A stretch of DNA of 64,000 nucleotides from positions 1,550,001-1,614,000 of the forward strand of contig NZ_BRVO01000001.1 of NCBI RefSeq assembly GCF_027924185.1, given 5' to 3'. Positions 43,862 through 53,884 of the stretch are shown here, one piece after another. The notes below the pieces were generated by a model that saw nothing but the letters and a program-made list of their open reading frames with translations, was not told the DNA's origin and ran no database searches. This DNA is from Neptunitalea lumnitzerae (lineage in GTDB: Bacteria > Bacteroidota > Bacteroidia > Flavobacteriales > Flavobacteriaceae). Position 1 is the first letter of the stretch. Every line of letters begins with the position of its first letter. The position numbers and the translations under genes were made by a program.

Positions 43862-46800
43862 ATGAAAAAAATACTCTTTAGTACGGCGTTACTTTTATTT
43901 ACTTCCGTACTACTAGCACAAGATGGTGCTAGATGGATTATGTATCCGTCTATTTCACCAGATGGTAAAACCATAGCCTTTGGGTATATGGGGAATTTAT
44001 ATACAACTCCTGTAACGGGAGGTGTAGCCACCCCTTTAACAGTGGGTAGTTATTACAATATGAGGCCGGTATGGAGCCATGACGGTAAAACCCTAGCGTT
44101 TGCCAGTGACCGATACGGTAATTTTGATGTGTATACCATGCCTGCTACAGGTGGTATGCCTCAAAGAGTAACTTTTCATGACGCAGATGATTACCCGTAT
44201 GATTTTACGGTGGATAATACAGAAGTACTATTTGGTAGTGGGCGTAATGCCCCTGCAGAAAGTGTTCGTTTTCCGGGTACTCGCTATTTTGCAAATTTAT
44301 ACCAAGTTCCAGTGAATGGAGGTAGAATTAGTTTAATTACTGCTGCCGGAGCAGAAGAAGCTCACTTTAATGGTGATGGTTCTAAAATAGTTTTTCAAGA
44401 TAGAAAAGGGTATGAAGACCCATGGCGTAAGCATCAGGTATCATCTATTACAAGAGATATATGGGTGTACGACGTAAAAGGAGATACTTATAAGCAGATA
44501 AGTACAATTACAGGAGAAAACAGAGAGCCTGTTTTTAGTACAGATGATAATAGTATTTACTACTTGAATGAAAAAACAGGAACGCAGAATTTATATAAAA
44601 AAGAACTGACTACTGGTACAGAAACCCAGCTAACATCATATAAAGATTTTCCTATTAGAGGTTTGAGTATTGCTGATAGTGGAACTTTAGTTTATACTTG
44701 GAAAGGTGATTTATATAGTTTTGTAGATGGAGCACCTAAAAAACTAACGGTTATTATTCGTAATGATGCCGGTTACGAATTGTTATCAGATAAAAGCATT
44801 AACAGTGTAACAGAATTTGCTGTAAATCCTAATGGTAAAGAAATTGCTTTTGTAAACAGAGGAGAAATTTTTGTAACTGCTGTAGATGAAGCTAGAACCA
44901 AAAGAATAACGAATACCCCACAACAAGAGCGCATGATTAGTTGGTCTCCAGATGGTAAAACATTATTGTATTCTGGAGAGCTAGGTACTAGCTGGGATGT
45001 TTATAAGGTAACTATGGAACGCCCTGATGAAAAGTATTTCTATGCTTCAACCTTATTAAAAACAGAGCCTGTAATAGCTACCGATAAAGAAGAATACCAA
45101 GCAGAATATTCACCTGATGGAAAGAAAATTGCTTATATAGAAGAACGCAATATTTTAAAAATATTGGATGTAGAATCGGGTAAAATTATAACGGTTTTAC
45201 CAGAAGGAAGAAACTATTCCTATGCAGATGGAGATTGGGGATATAACTGGAGTCCTGATAGTAATTGGTTATTAGTAGATGATGCTAAAGGCTATATGTT
45301 TAGCCAGAATGCTGCTTTAATAAAAGCAGACGGAACCGGAGAAATACAACACCCTATAAATAGTGGTTTTGGAGAAAGCGGTGCGGAATGGGCATTAGAT
45401 GGTAAAATGATGACCTATGGTAGTAGTAGAGATGGTAGAAAATCATTAGCTGTTCAAGGGAGTGCAGAGGTAGATATTTTTGCAGTCTTTTTTGATCAGA
45501 AAGCATATGATAGATATGTAATGAGCGAAGAAGACTTTAAACTACTAGAAGAAAAAGAAAAGGACGCGAAAGAGAAAAAAGAGAAGGAAGAAGCAGAAGC
45601 CGAAAAGGATAAAAAATCTAAGAAAAAGAAAAAGGAAAAAGAAGAGGATAAAAAGCCTTTAGCGCTTAACCTTGATAATTTAGATTATAGAAAGGTAAAA
45701 TTAACTATTAATAGTGCTAGTATTGGTGGTTATGTGTTAAATGAAGATGCAAGTAAAGTTTACTATTTAGCTTCTTTTGAAAAAGGATATGATTTATGGG
45801 TAACCGAACCAAGAACTCACGAAACTAAAATTTTAGCAAAATTATCAGGGTATCCTGGAGGAATTGAGATGAGTAAAGATGGAAAATCTTTATTCTTAAG
45901 CAACCGAGGTAGTTTAGTAAAAGTAGATGCTGAAAGTGGTAAAATAGATAATGTGGCCATTGATGGCGATATGGTTATTGATGCTGCTGGTGAACGTAGC
46001 TATATTTTTGATCATGTTTATAGACAAGTAGAGAAAAAATTCTATGATCCTAAATTACATGGTGTAGATTGGGATATGTACCATGATGAGTATGGTAAGT
46101 TTTTAGCGCACATTAATAACAATTATGATTTTCAAATCTTATTGAGTGAATTTTTAGGAGAATTAAATGCATCACATACAGGAGGTAGATATTATCCGTC
46201 TCCTACAGGAGATACTACCGTATCGTTAGGAGTATTATATGATGAAACGTATGAAGGTGCTGGTGCTAAAATTTCAGCAATCATACCAGGGGGGGTACTA
46301 GATAAAGCAGAAACAGATATTAGAGCAGGGGATGTGATTACCAAAGTAAATGGAAAAGCCATTGCTGTTGAAGATAACCCTAATAAGTACTTAAATAATT
46401 TAGTAGGTAAGAATACCCTATTAACAGTTACCAGAGGTGGTAAAACTTTTGATGTAACCGTAAAACCAGAGCCTGCTTATGTAGATAACAACCTTATGTA
46501 TAAGCGTTGGATTCATAAAATGGAAAAAATGGTAGACTCATTAAGTAATGGTAGACTTGGGTATATTCATGTAAGAGGAATGAATGATAGTAGTTTTAGA
46601 GATGTATTTGAAAATGCTTTAGGTAGAAACTTAGGAAAAGAAGCGTTAATTGTAGATACCCGTTTTAACGGTGGTGGTTGGTTGCATGATGATTTAAATA
46701 CTTTCTTAAGCGGAAAAGAATATTTAAAATTTGCACCACAAGGGCACGAAGTTAAAGGCGGAGAACCATTTGTAAGATGGACAAAGCCTAGTATTGTGTT

Positions 46801-47107
46801 AATGAGTGAGGGTAACTATAGTGATGCTTTTATATTTCCGTATATCTATAAACAAAATGGATTAGGAAAATTAGTAGGGATGCCTGTAGCAGGTACCGGA
46901 ACTGCCGTATGGTGGGAGCGCCAAATAGATCCGAATATTATTTTTGGAATACCTATGATTGCTACCATTGGAGCAGAAGGTAGACCAACCGAAAATTTAC
47001 AACTAGAACCAGATGTAATGGTACCATTACCATACAATGATTTCTTGAACGGAAAAGATACTCAGTTAGAAGCAGCTGTAAAAGAAATGCTCAAAGACTT
47101 AGATTAA
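43862..47107 (+). CDS. Tricorn-like S41 peptidase
   Basis: This 1081-residue exported protein has a signal peptide (MKKILFSTALLLFTSVLLAQ), WD40-like/PD40 propeller repeats (recurring W-SPDGK patterns, residues about 25-540), a charged Lys/Glu linker (about 555-605), a second propeller-like part, a PDZ domain (about 770-860; AKISAIIPGGVLDKA) and a C-terminal S41 protease. The candidate active-site residues are the Ser-His of NASHTGGRY and the nucleophile serine in EGNYSDAFIF. This is the Tricorn-protease-homologue architecture. It likely degrades peptides in the periplasm. It stands alone with its own terminator. Confidence 0.9.
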   Translation: MKKILFSTALLLFTSVLLAQDGARWIMYPSISPDGKTIAFGYMGNLYTTPVTGGVATPLTVGSYYNMRPVWSHDGKTLAFASDRYGNFDVYTMPATGGMPQRVTFHDADDYPYDFTVDNTEVLFGSGRNAPAESVRFPGTRYFANLYQVPVNGGRISLITAAGAEEAHFNGDGSKIVFQDRKGYEDPWRKHQVSSITRDIWVYDVKGDTYKQISTITGENREPVFSTDDNSIYYLNEKTGTQNLYKKELTTGTETQLTSYKDFPIRGLSIADSGTLVYTWKGDLYSFVDGAPKKLTVIIRNDAGYELLSDKSINSVTEFAVNPNGKEIAFVNRGEIFVTAVDEARTKRITNTPQQERMISWSPDGKTLLYSGELGTSWDVYKVTMERPDEKYFYASTLLKTEPVIATDKEEYQAEYSPDGKKIAYIEERNILKILDVESGKIITVLPEGRNYSYADGDWGYNWSPDSNWLLVDDAKGYMFSQNAALIKADGTGEIQHPINSGFGESGAEWALDGKMMTYGSSRDGRKSLAVQGSAEVDIFAVFFDQKAYDRYVMSEEDFKLLEEKEKDAKEKKEKEEAEAEKDKKSKKKKKEKEEDKKPLALNLDNLDYRKVKLTINSASIGGYVLNEDASKVYYLASFEKGYDLWVTEPRTHETKILAKLSGYPGGIEMSKDGKSLFLSNRGSLVKVDAESGKIDNVAIDGDMVIDAAGERSYIFDHVYRQVEKKFYDPKLHGVDWDMYHDEYGKFLAHINNNYDFQILLSEFLGELNASHTGGRYYPSPTGDTTVSLGVLYDETYEGAGAKISAIIPGGVLDKAETDIRAGDVITKVNGKAIAVEDNPNKYLNNLVGKNTLLTVTRGGKTFDVTVKPEPAYVDNNLMYKRWIHKMEKMVDSLSNGRLGYIHVRGMNDSSFRDVFENALGRNLGKEALIVDTRFNGGGWLHDDLNTFLSGKEYLKFAPQGHEVKGGEPFVRWTKPSIVLMSEGNYSDAFIFPYIYKQNGLGKLVGMPVAGTGTAVWWERQIDPNIIFGIPMIATIGAEGRPTENLQLEPDVMVPLPYNDFLNGKDTQLEAAVKEMLKDLD

Positions 47108-47110
47108 TTA

Positions 47111-47138
47111 AAAAAAGCCTCCAATTGGAGGCTTTTTT
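47111..47138 (+). terminator. Terminator after the Tricorn-like gene
   Basis: AAAAAAGCCTCC pairs with GGAGGCTTTTTT around AATT. The T-tract follows directly. Confidence 0.88.
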
Positions 47139-47177
47139 CTTTGTAAATATGTTATTTTGTAAATCTAAATAGCATGC

Positions 47178-48128
47178 ATGACAGGAGTTGTTTATAAATC
47201 TACCGGTAGTTGGTATACTGTTAAAACAGAAAATGGAGAACAGTACGAATGCCGTATCAAGGGTAAGTTTAGAATAAAAGGTATTAAAAGCACCAATCCT
47301 ATTTCGGTAGGAGATAAGGTAGATTTTCAATTGGAAACTATTGGAGATGAAACCGTAGGTGTAATTTATGAGATTCACGATAGAAAGAACTACATTATTC
47401 GTAAATCGGTAAATTTATCTAAGCGTACCCATATTATAGCGTCTAATATAGATCAGGTGTTCTTATTAGTTACGCTTAATAATCCGCCCACTTTTACCAG
47501 TTTTATCGATCGGTTTTTAGTAACAGCTGAGGCTTACGATGTAAAGGCTGTATTGCTGTTTAACAAAGTAGATTCTTTTAGCGAGGAAGATTTAGAAGAG
47601 GCAAAATTTTTAGCTGCATTATACAGAAGTATAGGGTATGAGTGTTTAGGTATTTCGGGTACTTCAGGTAAAAATGTAGACAAGGTTAAAGAAATGATGA
47701 AAGGGAAAGTAAGTATGTTTTCCGGTCATTCAGGGGTAGGTAAGTCAACCTTAATTAATGCCTTAGAACCAGGGTTAGACTTAAAAACAGCTTCTATTTC
47801 AGAGCAACATAACCAAGGGCAACATACCACTACGTTTGCAGAAATGTACGACCTAAGTTTTGGTGCTAGTATTATAGATACTCCTGGTATCAAAGGTTTT
47901 GGTATAGTGGATATGGAAAAAGAAGAAGTGGGAGATTATTTTCCTGAATTTTTTGCTTTAAAATCGGAGTGTAAGTTTAACAACTGTTTACATGTAGATG
48001 AGCCTAAATGTGCTGTAAAAGATGCTTTAGATAATGACAGGATAGCTTGGAGTAGGTACAGAAGTTACTTGCAGATTTTAGAAGGAGAAGAAGAAAACTA
48101 TAGAACTGATATTTACGGAGAGGAGTAA
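47178..48128 (+). CDS. rsgA: Ribosome small-subunit-dependent GTPase A
   Basis: This circularly permuted GTPase takes part in late 30S subunit maturation. The 316-residue protein has an N-terminal OB-fold, the G4-type NKVD before the P-loop GHSGVGKSTLINAL (the permuted order), the DTPGIKGFG segment and a C-terminal zinc finger (CKFNNCLHVDEPKC). The order of G-motifs is diagnostic. It overlaps no neighbour but is followed directly, without gap, by dtd, suggesting an operon with dtd, a TatD protein and tcdA. Confidence 0.95.
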   Translation: MTGVVYKSTGSWYTVKTENGEQYECRIKGKFRIKGIKSTNPISVGDKVDFQLETIGDETVGVIYEIHDRKNYIIRKSVNLSKRTHIIASNIDQVFLLVTLNNPPTFTSFIDRFLVTAEAYDVKAVLLFNKVDSFSEEDLEEAKFLAALYRSIGYECLGISGTSGKNVDKVKEMMKGKVSMFSGHSGVGKSTLINALEPGLDLKTASISEQHNQGQHTTTFAEMYDLSFGASIIDTPGIKGFGIVDMEKEEVGDYFPEFFALKSECKFNNCLHVDEPKCAVKDALDNDRIAWSRYRSYLQILEGEEENYRTDIYGEE

Positions 48129-48581
48129 ATGAGAGCTGTAATACAAAGAACCAAAGAGGCTAGTGTTACTGTAGAGGGTAATAAAATAGCTGCTATAGAT
48201 AACGGATTACTTGTTTTAGTAGGTATAGAGAACGAAGACAAACAAGAAGATATACAATGGCTTACCCGAAAAATTGTTGGAATGCGAATTTTTAATGATG
48301 AAAACGGGGTAATGAATAAGAGTATTTTGGAAGATGGTGGAGATGTCATAGTGGTAAGTCAGTTTACGTTACACGCATCTACCAAAAAAGGGAATAGACC
48401 TTCTTACTTAAAAGCTGCTAAGCCCGATGTTTCCATTCCTTTATACGAAGCTTTTGTAAAACAATTAGAGTTAGACTTAGGAAAAAAGGTAGGAACAGGT
48501 ATTTTTGGTGCCGATATGAAAGTTTCGTTATTGAATGACGGACCAGTGACCATTATTGTAGATACCAAGAATAAAGAATAA
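48129..48581 (+). CDS. dtd: D-aminoacyl-tRNA deacylase
   Basis: The 150-residue enzyme removes D-amino acids from mischarged tRNA. Diagnostic motifs are SQFTLHAS and the C-terminal NDGPVTIIVDT. It begins right after the rsgA stop. Its size matches E. coli DTD. The family is highly conserved, so the assignment is secure. Confidence 0.95.
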   Translation: MRAVIQRTKEASVTVEGNKIAAIDNGLLVLVGIENEDKQEDIQWLTRKIVGMRIFNDENGVMNKSILEDGGDVIVVSQFTLHASTKKGNRPSYLKAAKPDVSIPLYEAFVKQLELDLGKKVGTGIFGADMKVSLLNDGPVTIIVDTKNKE

Positions 48582-48592
48582 ACCAGTAGCGT

Positions 48593-49240
48593 ATGAAGTT
48601 TGTAGATATTCATACCCATAGTACTGAAACTTCCAAAGAGCAACTTACTATTATTAATAAATTTCCGGAAGAAGAACCCGGTGAGGGCTATTTTTCTGTT
48701 GGTTGGCATCCGTGGTATATAGAAGCCGATAAGGAAGCAGTCATGTTGCAAAAATTAGAAACCCTTGCAATGCATCCTAATTGTTTGGCAATTGGTGAGT
48801 GTGGTTTAGATAAGGTAACTGACACCAACTTTGCATTACAGATGTCAATGTTTAAAAAACAGGTAGCCATTTCAGAAAAACTTCAAAAGCCTATAGTAAT
48901 ACATTGTGTAAAGGCATACCAAGAAATTTATCAGTTAAAAAAAGAACTCAATCCTTCTCAGGTTTGGGTTATCCATGGATATCATAAAAATGAGCAATTG
49001 GCTTCTCAATTGCTGTCTGTTGGCTTTCAATTATCTTTTGGAGCTGCATTATGTGAAAATTCAACTGTACAACGTACTTTTGCAAACCTTCCTGAAAAAA
49101 CATTTTTTTTAGAAACGGATGACCAGTCAGAAGTATCTATTGAGAAAGTATATGAGGAAGCAGCCTACAGGCGTAATAGGTCTGTAACCGAATTACAAAG
49201 TGAGATTTTTAAAAATTTTAAAGAAGTATTTAAGGTATGA
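48593..49240 (+). CDS. TatD family metal-dependent hydrolase
   Basis: This 215-residue protein belongs to the TatD amidohydrolase-fold family, whose members are DNases or related phosphodiesterases. Metal ligand motifs are HTHS near the start, GECGLD, IHCVKAYQE, VIHGYH and LETDD. It is somewhat shorter than E. coli TatD (about 260 residues) but all ligands appear present. It ends with a 4-base overlap into tcdA. Substrate in this organism unknown. Confidence 0.88.
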   Translation: MKFVDIHTHSTETSKEQLTIINKFPEEEPGEGYFSVGWHPWYIEADKEAVMLQKLETLAMHPNCLAIGECGLDKVTDTNFALQMSMFKKQVAISEKLQKPIVIHCVKAYQEIYQLKKELNPSQVWVIHGYHKNEQLASQLLSVGFQLSFGAALCENSTVQRTFANLPEKTFFLETDDQSEVSIEKVYEEAAYRRNRSVTELQSEIFKNFKEVFKV

Positions 49241-49950
49241 GTTGGTTAGAACGTACGGAGTTATTAGTAAAGGAAGAAGGGATGCAAAAGCTTCAAAAGG
49301 CAAATGTGCTTATTGTGGGGCTTGGAGGTGTTGGCTCTTTTGCAGCAGAATTTATTGCTAGAGCAGGCGTAGGTAAAATGACTATTGTAGATGGCGATGT
49401 ATTTGATGAAACTAATAAAAACCGTCAGTTACCAGCACTAGATAGTACGGTAGGCAAATCGAAAGCTAAAATAGTAGCCGACAGGTTGATGGATATTAAT
49501 CCGGATTTAGAACTTACCGTTTTAGAAGAATTCTTATCTCCTGAACGAGCTTTTGAGCTGGTAAGCAAAGAGTACGATTATGTAATGGATTGTATTGATA
49601 GCTTAACACCAAAAGTAAACCTAATAATAGCCGCTAAAAGAAAGAAAGTAAAACTTATTAGCTCTATGGGTGCTGGTGGTAAACTAGATGCTTCAAAAGT
49701 AAAAGTATCTGATATTAGTAATACCAAAGAATGCTTTTTTGCAAGACAAATTAGAAAGCGCCTTAAAAAGGAAAATATAAATAAAGGTATTAGGGCAGTG
49801 TATTCTACTGAAATACAGATAGCAGAAAGTGTTAAAGAAACCGATGGTAGTAATTATAAACGTTCTTTTTACGGAACAATTAGTTATATGCCTGCTGCTT
49901 TTGGACTACATGCAGCATCAGAGGTTATTAACTATTTAATCAGAAAATAA
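49237..49950 (+). CDS. tcdA: tRNA threonylcarbamoyladenosine dehydratase
   Basis: This ThiF/E1-like enzyme cyclises t6A to ct6A in tRNAs, using ATP. The 237-residue protein has the nucleotide-binding VLIVGLGGVGSFAAE, the arginine-loop NKNRQLPA and the segment DCIDSLTPK. Related MoeB/HesA proteins share the fold but the N-terminal ERTELL and the NKNRQ pattern support TcdA. It terminates the rsgA-dtd-tatD unit by coupling (ATGA overlap). No zinc-binding CxxC pair of MoeB is seen. Confidence 0.9.
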   Translation: MSWLERTELLVKEEGMQKLQKANVLIVGLGGVGSFAAEFIARAGVGKMTIVDGDVFDETNKNRQLPALDSTVGKSKAKIVADRLMDINPDLELTVLEEFLSPERAFELVSKEYDYVMDCIDSLTPKVNLIIAAKRKKVKLISSMGAGGKLDASKVKVSDISNTKECFFARQIRKRLKKENINKGIRAVYSTEIQIAESVKETDGSNYKRSFYGTISYMPAAFGLHAASEVINYLIRK

Positions 49951-49983
49951 TATTTGTCATCCAACGTTTTGTATAAAAATTAG

Positions 49984-49991
49984 TAAATTTG
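49984..49991 (+). promoter_or_regulatory. Possible -7 element for the DUF3857 pair
   Basis: TAAATTTG matches TAnnTTTG, 20 bases before the first DUF3857 start. A TTG lies only 12 bases upstream, which is short, so the promoter is tentative. Confidence 0.4.
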
Positions 49992-50011
49992 TTATAACAA
50001 AACGACCAATA

Positions 50012-51919
50012 ATGAACAAAATATTAATAGCCCTTACTTTTTGGGGCTTATTTTCTATTACAGCAACTTCACAAGATTTTTCGGTTGCTAGTATACCACA
50101 AGAATTACTAGAAAATGCAGATGCTGTAGTACGGTTAGATGAAAGAAACATAACCGTAGAAGATATTAAAACCAAAGTAACTACCATAACCAAGGTGGTT
50201 ACAGTGCTAAACAAGTCTGGAAAAGGATACGTAAGAAACTATATGGGGTATGACCCCAATACCAAAATTAAAAAATTAGATGTCCGAATTTTAGATGCTA
50301 ATGGTAATGAAATAGAGCGTTTTAAAGAAAAAGATTTTAATGATGTAAGTGCTGTAGATGGTGGTACTTTATATGCAGACTCAAGGGTGAAGTATTTTAG
50401 ATATACTTCTGCATCATATCCTTACACCGTTGTATTCACTTCTGAAGTGGAAGATGTAAATACTGCCTTTTTACCTACGTGGCAACCTATTTATGCCAAT
50501 TATGTAGGTGTAGAGAAAAGTATTTACACGATACACGCACCTGTTCAATTGGGCCTAAAAATAAAAGAGGGTAACCTTGAGGGGTACAACATAGAAAAGA
50601 AAGCCTTTACTTCTGGCTATCAGTTTTCGGTAACTAATATCCCTGCCATAAAACCCGAAGCTTATAGTCCGCCATCTGAATTTTTATTTCCTTATGTAAT
50701 GTTTGCATTAAATAAGTTTCATTTAGAAGGTGTAGATGGGCAAGCAAATGATTGGAAATCTTTTGGAGAATGGATGTATGATGTGTTATTAAAAGATACC
50801 TATGATTTACCAGAAAGTACCAAACAAAAGATGAAAGATTTGGTAGCAGATAAACCTACTACCTACGAAAAGGCAAAGGCCATTTATGAGTATGTGCAGC
50901 AGAATACCCGCTATATAAGTATTCAAATTGGTATTGGAGGATGGAAACCTATGCTTGCAAGTGAGGTTGATAAATTAGGGTACGGAGATTGTAAGGCACT
51001 AACCAACTATACCAAAAGTTTAATGAATGCCGCAGGTTTAGAGGCTAACTATTCGGTTGTATATGCTGGAGCCAATTATAAAAGAGACTTAAAAGAAGAT
51101 TTTGTTTCGGTTCAAGGGAACCATATTATTTTGGAAATTCCTACCGAAGAAAAAGACATTTGGGTAGATTGTACAAACCAAATTAGCCCATTTAATTTTA
51201 TTGGGGATTTTACTGATGATAGAAAGGTTTTAGTAGTAAAACCAGAAGGAAGTGAAATTGTGACAACGCCTGCCTTTCTAGATGATTATAATAAGCAAAT
51301 AACAACTGCTTCCTGCGTTTTAGATGCTAATGGTAATTTGAGTGCTGAGGTTTCTATTGCTTCTACAGGAATTCAATATGATAATAGTTATTATTTAGAA
51401 CTACGCTCTTCTGAAGATCAAGTGAAACATTACAAGAGATATTGGGGAAACTTAAATAACCTACAAGTTGATACTATTGAGTTAGTAAATGATAAGGATA
51501 ATGTAGAGTTTACCGAAAATGTTTCTGTTCAGGTTCCTAATTATTTGAGCTTTACAGGAGACTCTGGCTTATTAGTAGCTAACTTTTTTAACGCTTCTAT
51601 TAGTACACCTGAACGCTACAGAAACAGAACTACCCCTTTTTACATATCACGCGGTTTTGCAGATGAAGATACTTACACCATTACATTACCAGATAACTTT
51701 ACGGTAGATTTTATACCAGAGCCAGTAAAAGAAACGCATGAATATGGCACGTATGAAATGAGTATTACAAAGAAAGGTAAGCAGTTGGTATATCATAGAG
51801 TTATGAAATTAAATCACGGAACCTATTCAAAAGAAAAATATTCAGAGTTTAGAAAGTTTTTTAGAAACGTTTCAAAAATGGATGGAGCTAAAGTGATTAT
51901 AAAAAAGACTAATCAATAA
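50012..51919 (+). CDS. DUF3857 transglutaminase-like protein, intact triad
   Basis: This 635-residue exported protein has a signal peptide (MNKILIALTFWGLFSITATSQ), an N-terminal DUF3857 domain, and a transglutaminase-like core from about 290. The Cys-His-Asp triad is visible as GYGDCKALT, GNHIIL and WVDCT. A beta-rich C-terminal part follows (about 440-635). Proteins of this type often act on peptides in the envelope. It is 13 bases ahead of a paralogue lacking the cysteine. Substrate and partners unknown. Confidence 0.88.
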   Translation: MNKILIALTFWGLFSITATSQDFSVASIPQELLENADAVVRLDERNITVEDIKTKVTTITKVVTVLNKSGKGYVRNYMGYDPNTKIKKLDVRILDANGNEIERFKEKDFNDVSAVDGGTLYADSRVKYFRYTSASYPYTVVFTSEVEDVNTAFLPTWQPIYANYVGVEKSIYTIHAPVQLGLKIKEGNLEGYNIEKKAFTSGYQFSVTNIPAIKPEAYSPPSEFLFPYVMFALNKFHLEGVDGQANDWKSFGEWMYDVLLKDTYDLPESTKQKMKDLVADKPTTYEKAKAIYEYVQQNTRYISIQIGIGGWKPMLASEVDKLGYGDCKALTNYTKSLMNAAGLEANYSVVYAGANYKRDLKEDFVSVQGNHIILEIPTEEKDIWVDCTNQISPFNFIGDFTDDRKVLVVKPEGSEIVTTPAFLDDYNKQITTASCVLDANGNLSAEVSIASTGIQYDNSYYLELRSSEDQVKHYKRYWGNLNNLQVDTIELVNDKDNVEFTENVSVQVPNYLSFTGDSGLLVANFFNASISTPERYRNRTTPFYISRGFADEDTYTITLPDNFTVDFIPEPVKETHEYGTYEMSITKKGKQLVYHRVMKLNHGTYSKEKYSEFRKFFRNVSKMDGAKVIIKKTNQ

Positions 51920-51932
51920 ACATACACCATAA

Positions 51933-53873
51933 ATGAAAAAGTTTTTAGTACTACTAATTTTGGTAGTTATATCTATACCATTACAAGCCCAAGAGTATAA
52001 AATGGGCGAGGTAACCAAAGAAGAGTTACAAGAAGAAAAATGTTCTTTTGATGAGGATGCTAGTGCTGCAATTTTATACTCGCATAGAGAGAGCTATATT
52101 TTTGCTACTTCAAACAGCGTTAGTTTGATTACCGAGATTTATAAGAAAATAAAAATATATGATACCGAAGGGTTTGACTATGCTACCGAGATTATTAATT
52201 TATATAAGTCTAGAAGTGTTAAAGAACAAGTAAGTAAAATTAAGGCGGTTACCTATAACTTAGAAGGAGATAAAATTGTAGAAACCAAATTAGATAAAGA
52301 TCAAATTTTTGAAAATGAAGCTTCTTTTAGATATGATAAAACCTCATTTACATTGCCTAATGTAAAAGTAGGATCGGTAATTGAAATATCTTATAAAATT
52401 AATTCCCCTTATTACTCTTCTTTCGATGATGTAATTTTTCAGTATGATATACCGGTTAAAAAGTTTTATGCAGAAATAAGAACTCCAGAAGTATTTAAAT
52501 ATAACCGAACATTTAAGGGGTTTGTACCTGTACATGTAACCACCGAAAAAAAACTAGATCACCGTTTAGGTTTAGATGTAGATGTATACATGTATACCCA
52601 GGAGAATATACCTGCTTTAAAAGAAGAGCCTAATGTTGATAATATGAATAATTATCGTGGTGCTATTGTTTATGAATTAGCCCAAGAAGAATGGCCTACT
52701 TATTTTAGAAGCTATGCCCAAACATGGGGAGATGTAGCTAAGGAAATTGCCAACGAAGAAGATTATAAAGAAGACTTGGATAAAGCACGATTTGTAGATG
52801 ATATTACCGATCCGTTAATTAACGGGATATCTGACCCGAAAGTGAAGATGCAAAAGATTTTTGATTATGTAAAATCAGAATATACTTGGAATGGTTATGA
52901 GGGTAAGTATTTTTATAATGGTTTAAAAAAGACTATTAAGGAGAAAAAAGGAAACGTAGCAGATATTAATCTACTATTAGTAGCTATGCTTAGATATGCA
53001 GGTGTAGATGCTAACCCGGTTATTATTAGTACCAAAGATAATATGATACCAGTGTTTCCAACCATTAAAGGGTTAAACTATGTAATAGCACATGTTTTAA
53101 TAGATAAAGAGGAGTTTGTGTTAGATGCAACCGATGAATTTAGTCAGATTAATTTATTGCCATTGAATGATTACAACTGGGAGGGTATGTATATAAACAA
53201 CAATAAAAAACTTTGGACAAAAATTTCTTTAGTGGAGCCAGAGCCTTCAGTAGTAAATATAAACATGATGTGCACCTTAGAAGAAGATGGTACAGCAGAG
53301 GGAAAAATGCGTTTTGTACTTAATAACCATAGTGCAATGAACTTTAGAAAAGCGTATAAAGATGCTAATGAAGAAGATTTTATAAGAGATCAAGAAAATA
53401 GATTACACGATATTGAAATTTCAGATTTTAAAGTAGCTAATGCACAAGCTTCTAATAAAAGTGTTATGGAAAGCTTTTCTTTCTATGCTGAAGATGCCGC
53501 AGAACTAATAGGAGATAAGTTGTATGTAAACCCTATGATGTTTTTAACGCAAGATGAAAATCCGTATGTTTCAGAAAAAAGAGAATATCCTATTTATTTT
53601 GGGTATCCAAAGGAGACCAAGTGTACTATAACCATGACTATTCCACAAGGATATCACGTAGAATATGCACCGCAATCTCAAATAGTTCAGCTACCTGAAG
53701 ATTTAGGAGAAGTGAAATACCTGATTAAAGATCAAGGTAATGTGTTGCAAATAGCGTATGATTTGAAGATAAACAAGGCACAGATTTCTCAGTTTTATTA
53801 TGATTATTTAAAAGGCTTTTTCAGTAAAATGGTGGAAATTGAATCAGAAAAGATAATTTTGTCTAAAGTTTAA
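51933..53873 (+). CDS. DUF3857 protein, transglutaminase-like without catalytic cysteine
   Basis: This 646-residue exported paralogue (signal peptide MKKFLVLLILVVISIPLQAQ) has DUF3857 and transglutaminase-like regions, but where the cysteine should lie the sequence reads GNVADIN; the His (IAHVLI) and Asp (VLDATDE) remain. If my alignment is right, it is a pseudoenzyme and might bind rather than cleave or crosslink. It sits directly after the intact paralogue, so the two may work as a pair. Function unknown. Confidence 0.82.
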   Translation: MKKFLVLLILVVISIPLQAQEYKMGEVTKEELQEEKCSFDEDASAAILYSHRESYIFATSNSVSLITEIYKKIKIYDTEGFDYATEIINLYKSRSVKEQVSKIKAVTYNLEGDKIVETKLDKDQIFENEASFRYDKTSFTLPNVKVGSVIEISYKINSPYYSSFDDVIFQYDIPVKKFYAEIRTPEVFKYNRTFKGFVPVHVTTEKKLDHRLGLDVDVYMYTQENIPALKEEPNVDNMNNYRGAIVYELAQEEWPTYFRSYAQTWGDVAKEIANEEDYKEDLDKARFVDDITDPLINGISDPKVKMQKIFDYVKSEYTWNGYEGKYFYNGLKKTIKEKKGNVADINLLLVAMLRYAGVDANPVIISTKDNMIPVFPTIKGLNYVIAHVLIDKEEFVLDATDEFSQINLLPLNDYNWEGMYINNNKKLWTKISLVEPEPSVVNINMMCTLEEDGTAEGKMRFVLNNHSAMNFRKAYKDANEEDFIRDQENRLHDIEISDFKVANAQASNKSVMESFSFYAEDAAELIGDKLYVNPMMFLTQDENPYVSEKREYPIYFGYPKETKCTITMTIPQGYHVEYAPQSQIVQLPEDLGEVKYLIKDQGNVLQIAYDLKINKAQISQFYYDYLKGFFSKMVEIESEKIILSKV

Positions 53874-53884
53874 GACAATACATC

